DNA of 64,000 nucleotides, taken from Hyphomicrobiales bacterium. GTDB lineage: Bacteria; Pseudomonadota; Alphaproteobacteria; Rhodospirillales; JACKKN01. This document shows positions 44,967 through 53,836 of this stretch, piece by piece. The notes under the pieces were generated by a model. It was not told the DNA's origin. It made no database searches and saw only the letters and a program-made list of their open reading frames with translations. The stretch spans positions 1 through 64,000 of the forward strand of contig JACKKN010000008.1 of assembly GCA_024236415.1 (NCBI GenBank), in the 5' to 3' direction. The stretch's first letter is position 1; each line of letters opens with the position of its first letter. The translations under genes were made by a program, and so were the position numbers.

Positions 44967-45191
44967 TCAGGTGAACAGGATCAGGAACGAGATCAGCAGC
45001 GCGTACAGGGCGACCGCCTCGACCAGGGCGAAGCCCAGCATGGCGAGGCCGAACACCTGGCCGCGCGAGGCCGGGTTGCGGGCGATGGAGCCGATCAGGG
45101 AGGCGAAGATGTTGCCGATACCGGCGCCGACACCGCCCAGTCCGATGACGGCAAGGCCCGCACCAATCATTTTTGCGGCAAGTACTTCCAT
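44967..45191 (-). CDS. atpE: F0F1 ATP synthase subunit c
   Basis: 74 residues, two helices. Helix 1 has the glycine-rich GAGLAVIGLGGVGAGIG, the polar loop is ARNPASRGQ, and helix 2 has the proton-carrying E58 in FALVEAVALYALLISFLILF. No sodium-type residues are seen, so it is a proton-driven ring. AGGAAA precedes the ATG. It follows atpB by 80 bp. Confidence 0.97.
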   Translation of the reverse strand: MEVLAAKMIGAGLAVIGLGGVGAGIGNIFASLIGSIARNPASRGQVFGLAMLGFALVEAVALYALLISFLILFT

Positions 45192-45271
45192 GATCCTATT
45201 TCCTCAATTTACCTAGATGGATGAAAGTTCAGACGGTGGCGCCATGCGCCCCTTGGGGGTCTCTCCGGCGC

Positions 45272-45997
45272 CTAGTGAAGGTGAACCGCGTCGTTCAGGT
45301 ACAGGCAGGCCAGCACGGTGAACACGTAGGCCTGCAGGAACGCGACCAGAAATTCGAAGCCGGACAGGGCCACGGCCATGGCCAGCGGCGCCCAGCCGCC
45401 CAGGATGCCCAGCGGGATGATGAAGCCGGCGAACACCTTCAGCATGGTATGGCCGGCCATCATGTTGGCGAACAGCCGGATCGACAGGCTGACCGGGCGC
45501 GACAGGTAGGACAGCACCTCGATGGGGATCAGCAGGATCCACATCACCGGATGCACGCCCTTGGGCACGAAGAAGCCCAGGAAGTGGACCCCGTGGCGCA
45601 GGAAGCCGATCACCGTCACCCCCAGGAACACCACGATCGCCATGGCGAAGGTGACGATGATGTGGCTGGTGAAGGTGAAGGCGTAGGGGATCAGGCCGAT
45701 CAGGTTGCCGAACAGGATGAACATGAACAGCGAGAAGATGAACGGGAAATACCGCCGCCCCTCGTTGCCCACGTTGTCGCGCACCATGTTGGCCACGAAT
45801 TCGTAACTCAGCTCGGCCATGGACTGCCAGCGGCCGGGGACGATGGCCCGGCGGCGCATGGACAGGACCAGGAACAGGGTGACCGCGGCCACGGTCAGCA
45901 CCATGAAGGCCGAGGAGTTGGTGAACGAAGCGTCGAAGTCGCCGATCTGGATTTCCGCGATCGGCTTGATCTCGAACTGCGCTAACGGATTGGCCAC
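45272..45997 (-). CDS. atpB: F0F1 ATP synthase subunit a
   Basis: 241 residues, five or more helices. The essential arginine lies in PVSLSIRLFANMMAGHTMLKVFAGF; FGNLIGLIPYAFTFTSHI and the C-terminal GFEFLVAFLQAYVFTVLACLYLNDAVH are typical. It forms the proton half-channels against the c ring. It follows atpI by 42 bp and precedes atpE. Confidence 0.97.
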   Translation of the reverse strand: MANPLAQFEIKPIAEIQIGDFDASFTNSSAFMVLTVAAVTLFLVLSMRRRAIVPGRWQSMAELSYEFVANMVRDNVGNEGRRYFPFIFSLFMFILFGNLIGLIPYAFTFTSHIIVTFAMAIVVFLGVTVIGFLRHGVHFLGFFVPKGVHPVMWILLIPIEVLSYLSRPVSLSIRLFANMMAGHTMLKVFAGFIIPLGILGGWAPLAMAVALSGFEFLVAFLQAYVFTVLACLYLNDAVHLH

Positions 45998-46039
45998 GTC
46001 GTTTCCCGCCTCAATCGGGGCCGTCGGGCGATGCCCGCG

Positions 46040-46405
46040 TTACCCCTTTTCTGCCGGACCCTTGCCGTCCCCGTCGGGTGTTTGGTCCCCGATCAGGCGC
46101 GGCGCCGTCCCCATTCGGTTTGCCGCCCGGTAGACGTTCAGGATCCCGGCCCCAGCACCCAGGAAGAAGAACACCACCAGAAACCAGGGCGCCGTATCCA
46201 GCCATCCATCCAGGACCAGCCCGAACCCCACGCCCACCAGCAACGCAGCCACCAGCTCGGTCCCGATGCGGAACGCCATGCCGAAGCCGGACATGGATGC
46301 CCCTCCGCGGGGGCCGTCCGGTTCGTGCTGGTGCTGCTCGGCTTTCGCCTTGCGCAGCCGGGCGTCAAGCTCGTCCAGGGACAGGGGGGGTTTTTCGTCG
46401 CTCAT
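46040..46405 (-). CDS. atpI: AtpI/AtpQ-type F0 assembly or gate protein
   Basis: 121 residues. A charged N terminus (about 1-35) is followed by two helices, FRIGTELVAALLVGVGFGLVLDGWL and APWFLVVFFFLGAGAGILNVYRAA. The short two-helix form is typical of alphaproteobacteria. AtpI helps c-ring assembly or Mg handling in other bacteria. First gene of the F0 operon; transcription starts from the promoter at 46457-46485. Confidence 0.92.
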   Translation of the reverse strand: MSDEKPPLSLDELDARLRKAKAEQHQHEPDGPRGGASMSGFGMAFRIGTELVAALLVGVGFGLVLDGWLDTAPWFLVVFFFLGAGAGILNVYRAANRMGTAPRLIGDQTPDGDGKGPAEKG

Positions 46406-46456
46406 ACCGGTCGACCGAACCCCCCGTGACTGGACGGCGCGCCATATGTGCGACGC

Positions 46457-46485
46457 AACATAGAAGCCGCACCCGACCCTGTCAA
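46457..46485 (-). promoter_or_regulatory. Sigma-70-type promoter of the atp F0 operon
   Basis: On the minus strand TTGACA (46485-46480) is an exact -35 box, then a 17-bp spacer and TATGTT (46462-46457) as -10. Predicted start is near 46449, giving a leader of about 45 bases before atpI. The DNA upstream is AT-rich (46500-46545), which could act as an UP element. Confidence 0.85.
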
Positions 46486-46625
46486 GACCGAAAAGCGGCT
46501 TGTTAATGCATTGAAATCAAGGAAAAAATTTTACAATCCGCGGGGCCCGCCGAGGGCCTATTCCGGATTGGCGGAAATGGGCCCCGTTCGCGGCCAAAAA
46601 CGGCAAAAAACCATGCTGCACCGCA

Positions 46626-49600
46626 TCATACGGCCTCGCGCATCTGGGCCGCCCGCTGCAGGTCGACGGAGACCAGTTGCGACACCCCGCGCTCGGCCAT
46701 GGTGACGCCGAACAGGCGGTCCATGCGGGCCATGGTCATGCGGTGGTGGGTGATGACCACGAACCGGGTGCGGCCCGACGCGGCCATTTCGTCCAGCAGC
46801 GTGCAGACGCGGTCCACGTTGGCGTCGTCCAGGGGCGCGTCCACCTCGTCCAGCACGCAGATGGGGGCCGGATTGGTCAGGAACACGGCAAACAGCAGCG
46901 ACAGGGCGGTCAGGGCCTGCTCGCCGCCCGACAGCAGGGACAGCACCTGCAACCGCTTGCCCGGCGGGCTGGCCATGATCTCCAGGCCGGCCTCCAGGGG
47001 GTCGTCGGATTCGATCAGGGTCAGGTGGGCGCGGCCGCCGCCGAACAGACGCACGAACAGCCCCTGGAAGTGCTTGTCCACCTGGTGGTAGGACTCCAGC
47101 AGGCGCTGGCGCCCCTCGCGGTTCAGCTCGGCGATGCCGCGGCGCAGCTTCTCGATGGCCTGCAACAGGTCGTTGCGCTCCAGCTCCAGGGTGTCGATCT
47201 GCTCGCGCTGCTCGGCGGCCTCCTGCTCGGCGCGCAGGTTGACCGGGCCCATGTTCTCGCGCTCGCGCTGCAGGCGTTCCAGCTTGCGCTCCACGTCGGC
47301 CATGTCGGGCAGATCCTCGTCATCGCCCAGGCCGGCGATCTCGCGGGTGTCCTCGGGGCGGCAGTCCAGGCGCTCGGCGATGCGCTCGGTCAGGGCGGCG
47401 GCGGCCTGGCGGTCCTGCTCCACGTGGCCTTCCAGGCGGACCATGTTCTCGCGCGCCTTGGCCATGTCGGCCTCGGCGGTGCGCAGGGCGGACTCGGCCT
47501 CGCCGACCCCGTTCTCGGCCTCGGCCAGGCGGTCGCCGGCCTGGCGCCGGGCGGCCTCGGACTCCTCCAGCTGCTCCATCAGGGCGCGGCGCTGCTCGGC
47601 GATCTCGGCCGGGCGGGCGGCCAGGCGCTCCAGCTCGGCCTCGATCTCGGCCCGCCGCGCCCGCAGCTCGGCGGCGCGCCGGTCGGCGCCGGCGTTGCGC
47701 TGGCGCCAGGAGTCCAGCTCCTGGGCGATGGCCTGCTGGCGCCGGGCACGCTCGCCGGCCTGGCGCAGCAGGTTGGCGTGGGTGCTCTGGCGCTCCACCA
47801 GGATGGCGCGCAGGCGCGCCAGCTCCTCGCGCTCGGCGGCGATGCGATCGCGCGCCACCTGGGGGTCGGGCATGGCGGCCAGGGCCTGGCGGGTCTCGTC
47901 CAGGCGCCCGGCGGTCTCGGCCAGGTCCGACACCACGGCGTCGCGGGATTCGGTCAGGGATTGCAGCCGCGCCGCCTGGGCCGTGGCCCGGTGCTGCAAC
48001 TCGGCCAGGGCGTCGCGGGCGCGCCCAGGGCGGTGTCGGCGGCCTGCACCGCGTCGCGCGCCGCGCGGGCGTCCTGCTGCGCCGGCCGCGGCCTGGCGCG
48101 CCGATTCCAGGCCGGCGGCGGCGTCCTCGGCGGCGGCGCGCACGGCGCCCAGGCGGCCGCGGGTCTCGGCCAGGCGGTTGCGCTGTTCCAGCCGCGCCGC
48201 GGCGGCGGCGGCGGTGTCGCTGCCGGCGGCGGCGGTGAAGCCGTCCCACCGCCACAGGCCGCCGTCGCGGCTGACCAGGCGCTGGCCCTGAAAAAGGTGG
48301 TCGGCCAGGCGGTCGCCGGCGGCGGCGTCCTCGACCACGCCGACCTGGGACAGGCGCCGTTGCAGGGCCTTGGGCGCGCGCACCACCTGGTCCAGCGGGC
48401 GGGCGCCCTCGGGCAGGGGCGGCGGCGCGGCGAAGGCGCCCAGGGTGCGCCAGCGCAGGGGCGCCGGCTGGTCCACGGGGGCCGACAGGTCCTCGCCCAG
48501 GGCGGCGCCCAGGGCGGCCTCGAACCCGGGCTCGACGGTGACGGAATCGATCAGGGCCGGCCATTCGCCGCCCTCGCCCTCGCCGCCGGCAGCAGCGCTG
48601 GCCAGGATGCCGGCCAGGGCCTGCTCCTCGGCCTCCAGGCGGGCGCGGGCGCCGTCGGCCTCCTGGTGGGCGGCCAGGGCGGCGGCCACCGCCTCGTCGG
48701 CGTGGTCGCGGGCGGTCTCGGCGGCGGCGGCGTCGGCGCGGGCGGCCTCCAGGGCGACCCGGGTATCCTCCTGGGCCTGGCCGGCGCGCGCCAGTTCGTC
48801 GGGGTCCACGCCCTCGGCGGCCAGGGCCTCGAGCTGCGCCGCCACCTCGGCGGCGCGGGCGGCCAGGCGGCCGTGGCGCTGCTCCAGTTCGCCGCCGGCG
48901 CGGTTCAGGCTGGCGCGGCGCGCCTCCTCGGCGGCGGCGGCGTCGGACAGCTCGGCGACCCGGCCCTCCAGGGCGTCCACGTCGGCCTGGGCGGCGGCCA
49001 GTCCGGCGCCGGCCTCGGCCTGGCGCGCGTCCTCGCCCTCGCGGTCGCGGGCGATGGCGGCGTCCTCGTCCTGCAGGCGGGCCATGGCGGCGGCGGCGTC
49101 GGCGGCCAGGGCGGTCTCGCGCTCGATGTCCACGGCGGCCTGGTTCAGGCGGTTGCGGCCGTCCTGCTGGGCCGCCTCCAGGCGGCGCTCGTCCTCGTCC
49201 AGGCGCTCGCGGGCCAGGACCAGGCGCTGCAGCCGGGCGGCGGCCTCGGCCTCGTGCTGGCGCAGGGACGGCAGCAGGGCGGCGCCCTCGGCGTGGCGGG
49301 TCGAGACCGCGGCCACCAGGGCCGTCAGTTCGATGACCTGGGCCTCGGCGGCGCGCAGGGTCTCCTGGTGGACCTCGGCCTGGCCGCGGGCCAGTTCCCA
49401 GCGCAGGTGGAAATAGGTGGCCTCGGCCTTGCGGATGTGTTCGCTGAGGTTGCGGTACCGCGACGCCTGGCGCGCCTGCTTCTTCAGCGCCGCGAGCTGT
49501 GCCTCCAGGGTGATCAGCACGTCGTCCAGGCGTTCCATGTTGGATTCGGCGGCGCGCAGGCGCAGCTCGGCCTCGTGGCGGCGCGAGTGCAGGCCGGTGA

Positions 49601-50111
49601 TGCCGGCGGCCTCCTCCAGCAGCATGCGCCGGTCCTTGGGCTTGGCGGCGATGACGGCGCCGATGCGGCCCTGGCTGACGATGGCGGTGGAGCGTGCGCC
49701 GGTGGCCGAATCGGCGAACAGCAACTGCACGTCCCGCGCCCGCACGTCCTTGCCGTTGACCCGGTACAGCGAGCCCTTCTCGCGCTCGATCTTGCGGCTG
49801 ATCTCAAGCTCGTCGAAGTCGTTGAACACCGCCGGGGCGCTGCGCTCGCGGTTGTCCAGGTGCAGGGTCACCTCGGCGATGTTGCGCGACGGGCGGCTGG
49901 CGGTGCCGCCGAAGATGACGTCGTCCATCTCGGTGCCGCGCATCTGCTTGGCCGAGGTCTCGCCCATGACCCAGCGCAGGGCCTCGACCAGGTTGGACTT
50001 GCCGCAGCCGTTGGGGCCGACCACCCCGGTCAGGCCCTTGTCGATGAGCAGTTCCGTCGAATCGACGAAGGATTTGAAGCCCGAGAGGCGGAGTCTGTCG
50101 AATCGTAGCAA
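46626..50111 (-). CDS. smc: Chromosome segregation ATPase SMC
   Basis: 1161 residues, normal SMC length. Walker A GPNGCGKSN (about 32-40), Q-loop and head region to about 165 (SQGRIGAVIAAKPKDRRMLLEEAAGI), first coiled coil, hinge around 500-620, second coiled coil, then the C-terminal signature LSGGEQALTALSLLFAVF and Walker B PICVLDEVDAPLDD near 1075-1105. It condenses and segregates chromosomes with ScpAB. The start is a TTG at 50111, the only start consistent with RFDRLRLSGFKSF. Residues encoded by about 48024-48080 read as an R/G-rich stretch that breaks the coiled coil; the next frame there gives normal coiled-coil sequence (see finding). Confidence 0.95.
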   Translation of the reverse strand: MLRFDRLRLSGFKSFVDSTELLIDKGLTGVVGPNGCGKSNLVEALRWVMGETSAKQMRGTEMDDVIFGGTASRPSRNIAEVTLHLDNRERSAPAVFNDFDELEISRKIEREKGSLYRVNGKDVRARDVQLLFADSATGARSTAIVSQGRIGAVIAAKPKDRRMLLEEAAGITGLHSRRHEAELRLRAAESNMERLDDVLITLEAQLAALKKQARQASRYRNLSEHIRKAEATYFHLRWELARGQAEVHQETLRAAEAQVIELTALVAAVSTRHAEGAALLPSLRQHEAEAAARLQRLVLARERLDEDERRLEAAQQDGRNRLNQAAVDIERETALAADAAAAMARLQDEDAAIARDREGEDARQAEAGAGLAAAQADVDALEGRVAELSDAAAAEEARRASLNRAGGELEQRHGRLAARAAEVAAQLEALAAEGVDPDELARAGQAQEDTRVALEAARADAAAAETARDHADEAVAAALAAHQEADGARARLEAEEQALAGILASAAAGGEGEGGEWPALIDSVTVEPGFEAALGAALGEDLSAPVDQPAPLRWRTLGAFAAPPPLPEGARPLDQVVRAPKALQRRLSQVGVVEDAAAGDRLADHLFQGQRLVSRDGGLWRWDGFTAAAGSDTAAAAAARLEQRNRLAETRGRLGAVRAAAEDAAAGLESARQAAAGAAGRPRGARRGAGRRHRPGRARDALAELQHRATAQAARLQSLTESRDAVVSDLAETAGRLDETRQALAAMPDPQVARDRIAAEREELARLRAILVERQSTHANLLRQAGERARRQQAIAQELDSWRQRNAGADRRAAELRARRAEIEAELERLAARPAEIAEQRRALMEQLEESEAARRQAGDRLAEAENGVGEAESALRTAEADMAKARENMVRLEGHVEQDRQAAAALTERIAERLDCRPEDTREIAGLGDDEDLPDMADVERKLERLQRERENMGPVNLRAEQEAAEQREQIDTLELERNDLLQAIEKLRRGIAELNREGRQRLLESYHQVDKHFQGLFVRLFGGGRAHLTLIESDDPLEAGLEIMASPPGKRLQVLSLLSGGEQALTALSLLFAVFLTNPAPICVLDEVDAPLDDANVDRVCTLLDEMAASGRTRFVVITHHRMTMARMDRLFGVTMAERGVSQLVSVDLQRAAQMREAV

Positions 50112-50171
50112 AGCCGTGTACCGTCCCAGTCGTTGCCGTTGTCGTTGTCGTTTCTTGTTGTTGCCCGCGCC

Positions 50172-50930
50172 CTACTTGGCGTCGGCCAGGGCCTTGTCGA
50201 TCACCGAGCGGAAGTCCTCCAGGGCCATGTTGCCCTCGATGACCTGATCGCCGATGACGAACGACGGCGTCGCCTTGATTTTGTACTTGTTCTGAGCTTC
50301 CTGGGCCTTGGCCAGGATCGCCTTCTGCAGGTTTTCGTTGTCCAGGCAGGCCTCGAAGTTCTGCGAGGACATGCCGGCAAGACGGGCGAGCTTCTCCAGG
50401 TCTTCCCTGGGCGTTTCGGTGAAGGCCCAATTCTTCTGCTGGCGGAACAGTACGTCCAGAAAAGTGAAGAATTTCTTATCCGTGTCGCTGATGCAGTGGT
50501 TGATCATGGACCCGGCCAGGGCCAGGCCGCCCAGGGGGAAGTCGTTGAAAACGAACCGAACCTTGCCGGTGTCGATGTAGTCCGTCTTCAGCGTCGGCAG
50601 GACGTCGCGGTGGAACGCGGCGCAGTGGCTGCAGCTCATGGAGGCCCATTCGTTGATGGTCACCGGCGCGCCCGGGTCGCCCAGGGCAAAGGTCCTCAAC
50701 TCGCCCGACGCCGGCGGCAGGCTGGCCACCTGGGGCGCCTCCTTGGGCGCCTCGGCCGCTGGCGCCGGGGCCGGAGCAGGTGCCGGGGCAGGAGCAGGCG
50801 CCGGCGCGGCGGCTGGCGCGGGCGCGGGGGCCTGCCCCGCCTGCTCGGCGGGCTTGTCGCCCTGGAAGAAGACGAAAAACGCGACCACGGCGGCGACGAT
50901 GATGGCGGCGAGCACGGATACGACCTTCAT
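50172..50930 (-). CDS. Membrane-anchored DsbA-like thiol oxidoreductase
   Basis: 252 residues. An uncleaved-looking N-terminal anchor (VSVLAAIIVAAVVAFFVFF) is followed by a Pro/Ala linker (about 35-65, alternating AP) that could span the periplasm, then a thioredoxin-fold domain (about 80-250). The active site is CSHC in EWASMSCSHCAAFHRDVLPTL; the cis-proline is in KATPSFVIGDQVIEG. This matches DsbA/BdbD-like proteins encoded beside smc in alphaproteobacteria. ATG at 50930 is used; upstream TTG codons at 50936 and 50942 are nearer to GGAG and could be the true start. Stop is 60 bp before the smc start. Confidence 0.9.
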   Translation of the reverse strand: MKVVSVLAAIIVAAVVAFFVFFQGDKPAEQAGQAPAPAPAAAPAPAPAPAPAPAPAPAAEAPKEAPQVASLPPASGELRTFALGDPGAPVTINEWASMSCSHCAAFHRDVLPTLKTDYIDTGKVRFVFNDFPLGGLALAGSMINHCISDTDKKFFTFLDVLFRQQKNWAFTETPREDLEKLARLAGMSSQNFEACLDNENLQKAILAKAQEAQNKYKIKATPSFVIGDQVIEGNMALEDFRSVIDKALADAK

Positions 50931-51062
50931 GTTCAAGACCAATCTCCGGGGTCAGCGGCGGTGGAAACCGGGCATGTTTCGGGCAAGCTCCATACCATGG
51001 GGTCCAGGCCGGTCCTACTACAAAGTGCGTGATCCTGCCGCACCGTGCCACAAGATGTAGTG

Positions 51063-51091
51063 ACTATAACTTTCACACAAACGGGCGACAA
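51063..51091 (-). promoter_or_regulatory. Promoter candidate for the DsbA-like/smc unit
   Basis: On the minus strand TTGTCG (51091-51086), a 17-bp spacer, then TATAGT (51068-51063). It lies in an AT-rich island between the DUF721 and DsbA-like genes and would give a leader of about 125 bases. Confidence 0.6.
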
Positions 51092-51151
51092 GCGCGGGCG
51101 GCGCAATTCCTGTGGATAAGTCATTGGCATGAACGGCGGAACTCCGGCCGT

Positions 51152-51685
51152 TCACGGGCGGTCCGGCGCCGGGCCGCGGGCGCGCAGGGAGCGGCCCAGC
51201 CGCTCCAGCGCCGCGCGCAGTTCGGGGTCGGCGACCTGGTCCAGCTCCGCCGCCAGGGCCCGCTCCTCGCCGGCCTCCAGGGCGCGCGGCGGCGCCGGCG
51301 GCTCGGGGCGGCGGGGCAGGGGGCCCTGGATCAGGGTCACCCGTTCGACGGCGCGGTAGCCGAAATAGCCGTTCACCCGCTCCACCAGTTGCGGTTCCAG
51401 GTGCTGCAGCTCCAGGGCGATGGCGCCGGAATCCACCCGCAGGTGCAGGGTCCCGCCCTCGCCCGACCGCGGCGAGTAGGCGATCCGCTCGGGCAGGCAG
51501 TGACGGGCGATGACGGGGCCGACGATGCGCTCCCACTCGGTGGCCACGGCGCCCTCGGCCAGGCCGCGCTTGCGGAACAGGGGGCGGGTCACCGGGTCCA
51601 CGGCCTCGGCCAGGGCGCGCACCTTGCCGCGGCGCGGCGGCGGCGCGGGCTTGCGTGGGGCGGGTGGGCGGCCGGTGTCGGTCAT
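51152..51685 (-). CDS. DUF721 (DciA-like) protein
   Basis: 177 residues. The core (about 20-125) has LAEAVDPVTRPLFRKRGLAEGAVATEWERIVGPVIARHCLPERI, typical of DUF721, and THLRVDSGAIALELQHLEPQLVERVNGYFGY-like sequence. DciA relatives help load the replicative helicase in bacteria without DnaC; whether this short form does so is not certain. ATG at 51685 is used, dropping a non-family extension. It is divergent from mutY and upstream of the DsbA-like gene, a conserved alphaproteobacterial order. Confidence 0.88.
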   Translation of the reverse strand: MTDTGRPPAPRKPAPPPRRGKVRALAEAVDPVTRPLFRKRGLAEGAVATEWERIVGPVIARHCLPERIAYSPRSGEGGTLHLRVDSGAIALELQHLEPQLVERVNGYFGYRAVERVTLIQGPLPRRPEPPAPPRALEAGEERALAAELDQVADPELRAALERLGRSLRARGPAPDRP

Positions 51686-51782
51686 GGGTCCGATCCTGCG
51701 TTGCGGGGGCGGCCGATCATGGTACGGTCGGCGCCCGGGAAGGACAACCACGGCCATGGGACACCGGAACATGGGCGGCAGT

Positions 51783-52847
51783 ATGACGAAAGCGGCGCCG
51801 GCGCCATCACGATTGCGCGAGCGTCTGCTGCGCTGGTACGACGCCCGCGGCCGCGACCTGCCCTGGCGCCGCCGCGACGGCGTGCCGCCGGCCCCCTACG
51901 GCGTCTGGCTGTCCGAGATCATGCTGCAGCAGACCACCGTCGCCACCGTGCGCGGCTACTACGGCCGGTTCCTGGACCGCTGGCCCGCGGTCGGCGACCT
52001 GGCGGCGGCGCCCCTGGACGACGTGCTGCACGCCTGGCAGGGCCTGGGCTACTACGCCCGGGCGCGCAACCTGCACAGGTGCGCCCGGGTGGTGGCCACG
52101 GACCACGGCGGCCGCTTCCCCGACACCGAGCACGGCCTGCGCGCCCTGCCGGGGGTCGGCCCCTACACCGCGGCGGCCATCGCCGCCATCGCCTTCGCCC
52201 GCCCGGCGGCGCCGGTGGACGGCAACATCGCCCGGGTGGTCACCCGTCTGCGTGCCCTGGACACGCCCTGGCCCAAGGTGCGCGAAACGGTGGAAGGCGA
52301 GGTGCGAGCCCTGGTGGGGACCCGCCGCCCCGGCGACTTCGTGCAGGCCATGATGGACCTGGGGGCCACCGTCTGCACGCCGCGCGACCCGGACTGCGGC
52401 GCCTGCCCCTGGGCCGGCGCCTGCGCCGCGCGGGCGGCGGGGCGGGCGGCGGACTTCCCGGTCAAGGCGCCGCGCCGGGCCAAGCCCGTGCGCCGGGGGG
52501 TGGCGTTCTGGATCACCGACCCCACCGGCGCCGTGCTGTTGCGCCGGCGGCCCGAGCGGGGCCTGCTGGGCGGCATGATGGAGGTGCCGTCCACGGACTG
52601 GGCCGAGCAGGGTGTGGCGCCCGAGGACGCGCCGGCCCAGGCCCCCGCGGGCGGCGGCTGGACGGCCCTGCCGGGGCTGGTGCGCCACACCTTCACCCAC
52701 TTCCACCTGGAGCTGTCGGTGCTGGCCGGGCGGGCGGCGGGGCGCGAGGCGGTCGACGGGGTCTGGTGCCCGGTCGGCGACCTGGGCGCCCACGCCCTGC
52801 CGACGGTCATGCGCAAGGTCTGCGACCACGCCCTGCGGTTCGGCTGA
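51783..52847 (+). CDS. mutY: A/G-specific adenine glycosylase
   Basis: 354 residues. It removes adenine mispaired with 8-oxoguanine. Catalytic E45 (SEIMLQQTTV), helix-hairpin-helix LPGVGPYTAAA (about 122-132) with catalytic D146 (VDGNIARV), and the 4Fe-4S cysteines C198, C205, C208 and C214 (C-x6-C-x2-C-x5-C) are intact. A C-terminal NUDIX-like domain (about 235-350; GLLGGMMEVPSTDW, RHTFTHFHLEL) recognises 8-oxoG. In-frame ATGs at 51756 and 51771 are alternatives; the 51783 start gives the family N terminus. Confidence 0.95.
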   Translation: MTKAAPAPSRLRERLLRWYDARGRDLPWRRRDGVPPAPYGVWLSEIMLQQTTVATVRGYYGRFLDRWPAVGDLAAAPLDDVLHAWQGLGYYARARNLHRCARVVATDHGGRFPDTEHGLRALPGVGPYTAAAIAAIAFARPAAPVDGNIARVVTRLRALDTPWPKVRETVEGEVRALVGTRRPGDFVQAMMDLGATVCTPRDPDCGACPWAGACAARAAGRAADFPVKAPRRAKPVRRGVAFWITDPTGAVLLRRRPERGLLGGMMEVPSTDWAEQGVAPEDAPAQAPAGGGWTALPGLVRHTFTHFHLELSVLAGRAAGREAVDGVWCPVGDLGAHALPTVMRKVCDHALRFG

Positions 52848-52972
52848 GGCGCCGGTCTGGCGTTGCCGGCGCCGGGCTGGGATAGTGGGGGGCGGCCGAG
52901 GGGTTCGGAGGGGTGCCTTCCGGGCCGGGTCGCAAAGTCTGCTGGGACGTGTCGGAACAGGCGAGGTGATCG

Positions 52973-53836
52973 ATGAACAACGTGACTGAGTCGGTGGAAA
53001 ACGTGTCGGCGTGGAGCGCGGCCCTGATCGCCGAGCTGACGGACCTTTTCAAGCAGGTCATCGATTATCTGCCGCAACTGCTGGGCGGGATCGTCCTGAT
53101 CCTGCTGGGCCTGGTGGTGGCGCGGCTGCTGCGGTCCTTCGCCGTCCGCTTCATCGGCGGCTGGGGGCGGCTGATCCAGCGCTTCACCCTGGGCGGCAAG
53201 GCGGGCGACGCGGAGAAGGCCCGCCAGTCCTACGCCCGCTGGGTCGGCGGCGGCGTCTACTGGCTGACCATCCTGCTGTTCCTCCTGGCCGCCGCCAACA
53301 CCCTGGACCTGCAGATGGTGACGGCCGGGTTGCAGCGGATCATCGCCTACGTCCCCAACATCGTCGTCGCCGCCCTGATCATGGCCGTGGGCGTGGCCCT
53401 GGGCAACACGGCGCGCGAGACCGTCGCCGCCGCCCTGAAGACCGGATCGGCGCAGCAGCAGGCGCTGTTGCCGGGCGCCGCCAAGGTCCTGGTCGTGGTC
53501 ACCACCGGGGTCATCGCCGTCGGCCAGATCGGCATCGATTCGACGGTCCTGGTAACGGTGCTGACGGCCACCGTGGCGGCGGTGCTGGGCGCCGGCGCCC
53601 TGGCCTTCGGCCTGGGCGCGCGGACCCTGGTCAGCAACCTGATCGGGGCCCAGGACATGCGCCGGGCCTGCACCACCGGCCAGGTGGTGCGCATCGCCTC
53701 GGTCGAGGGGCGGGTGGTGCAATGCGGACAGACCTTCGCCGTCCTCGAGACCGCCGCGGGGCGGGTCACGGTCCCGGCGCGCTTGTTCTCCGAGGAGCCC
53801 AGCGTCCTGGTCGAGGAGGGCGAGACCCATGGCTGA
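52973..53836 (+). CDS. Small-conductance mechanosensitive-channel-like protein with conserved TM helices
   Basis: 287 residues. Four to five hydrophobic helices: IDYLPQLLGGIVLILLGLVVARLLRSF (about 30-56), VYWLTILLFLLAAANTLDLQ, IAYVPNIVVAALIMAVGVALGNTAR, KVLVVVTTGVIAVGQIGID, TVLTATVAAVLGAGALAFGLGAR. The repeated helix type and GLGARTLVSNLIG resemble the conserved-TM-helix/MscS-like proteins, but the beta domain after the pore is short (about 50 residues). A GTG/ATG overlap of 8 bp couples it to the next gene. With the MgtE genes it may form one unit. Confidence 0.8.
   Translation: MNNVTESVENVSAWSAALIAELTDLFKQVIDYLPQLLGGIVLILLGLVVARLLRSFAVRFIGGWGRLIQRFTLGGKAGDAEKARQSYARWVGGGVYWLTILLFLLAAANTLDLQMVTAGLQRIIAYVPNIVVAALIMAVGVALGNTARETVAAALKTGSAQQQALLPGAAKVLVVVTTGVIAVGQIGIDSTVLVTVLTATVAAVLGAGALAFGLGARTLVSNLIGAQDMRRACTTGQVVRIASVEGRVVQCGQTFAVLETAAGRVTVPARLFSEEPSVLVEEGETHG

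Noticed and set aside
46677..50108. 1143-residue open frame on the plus strand opposite smc
   Set aside because: It mirrors the whole smc gene, has low-complexity G/A/L/Q sequence and no domain motifs. Long antisense frames are expected at this GC content.
50755..50830. Ala/Pro-coding repeat in the DsbA-like gene, considered as an assembly artefact
   Set aside because: AP linkers between membrane anchor and periplasmic domain are common, and the frame is kept on both sides.
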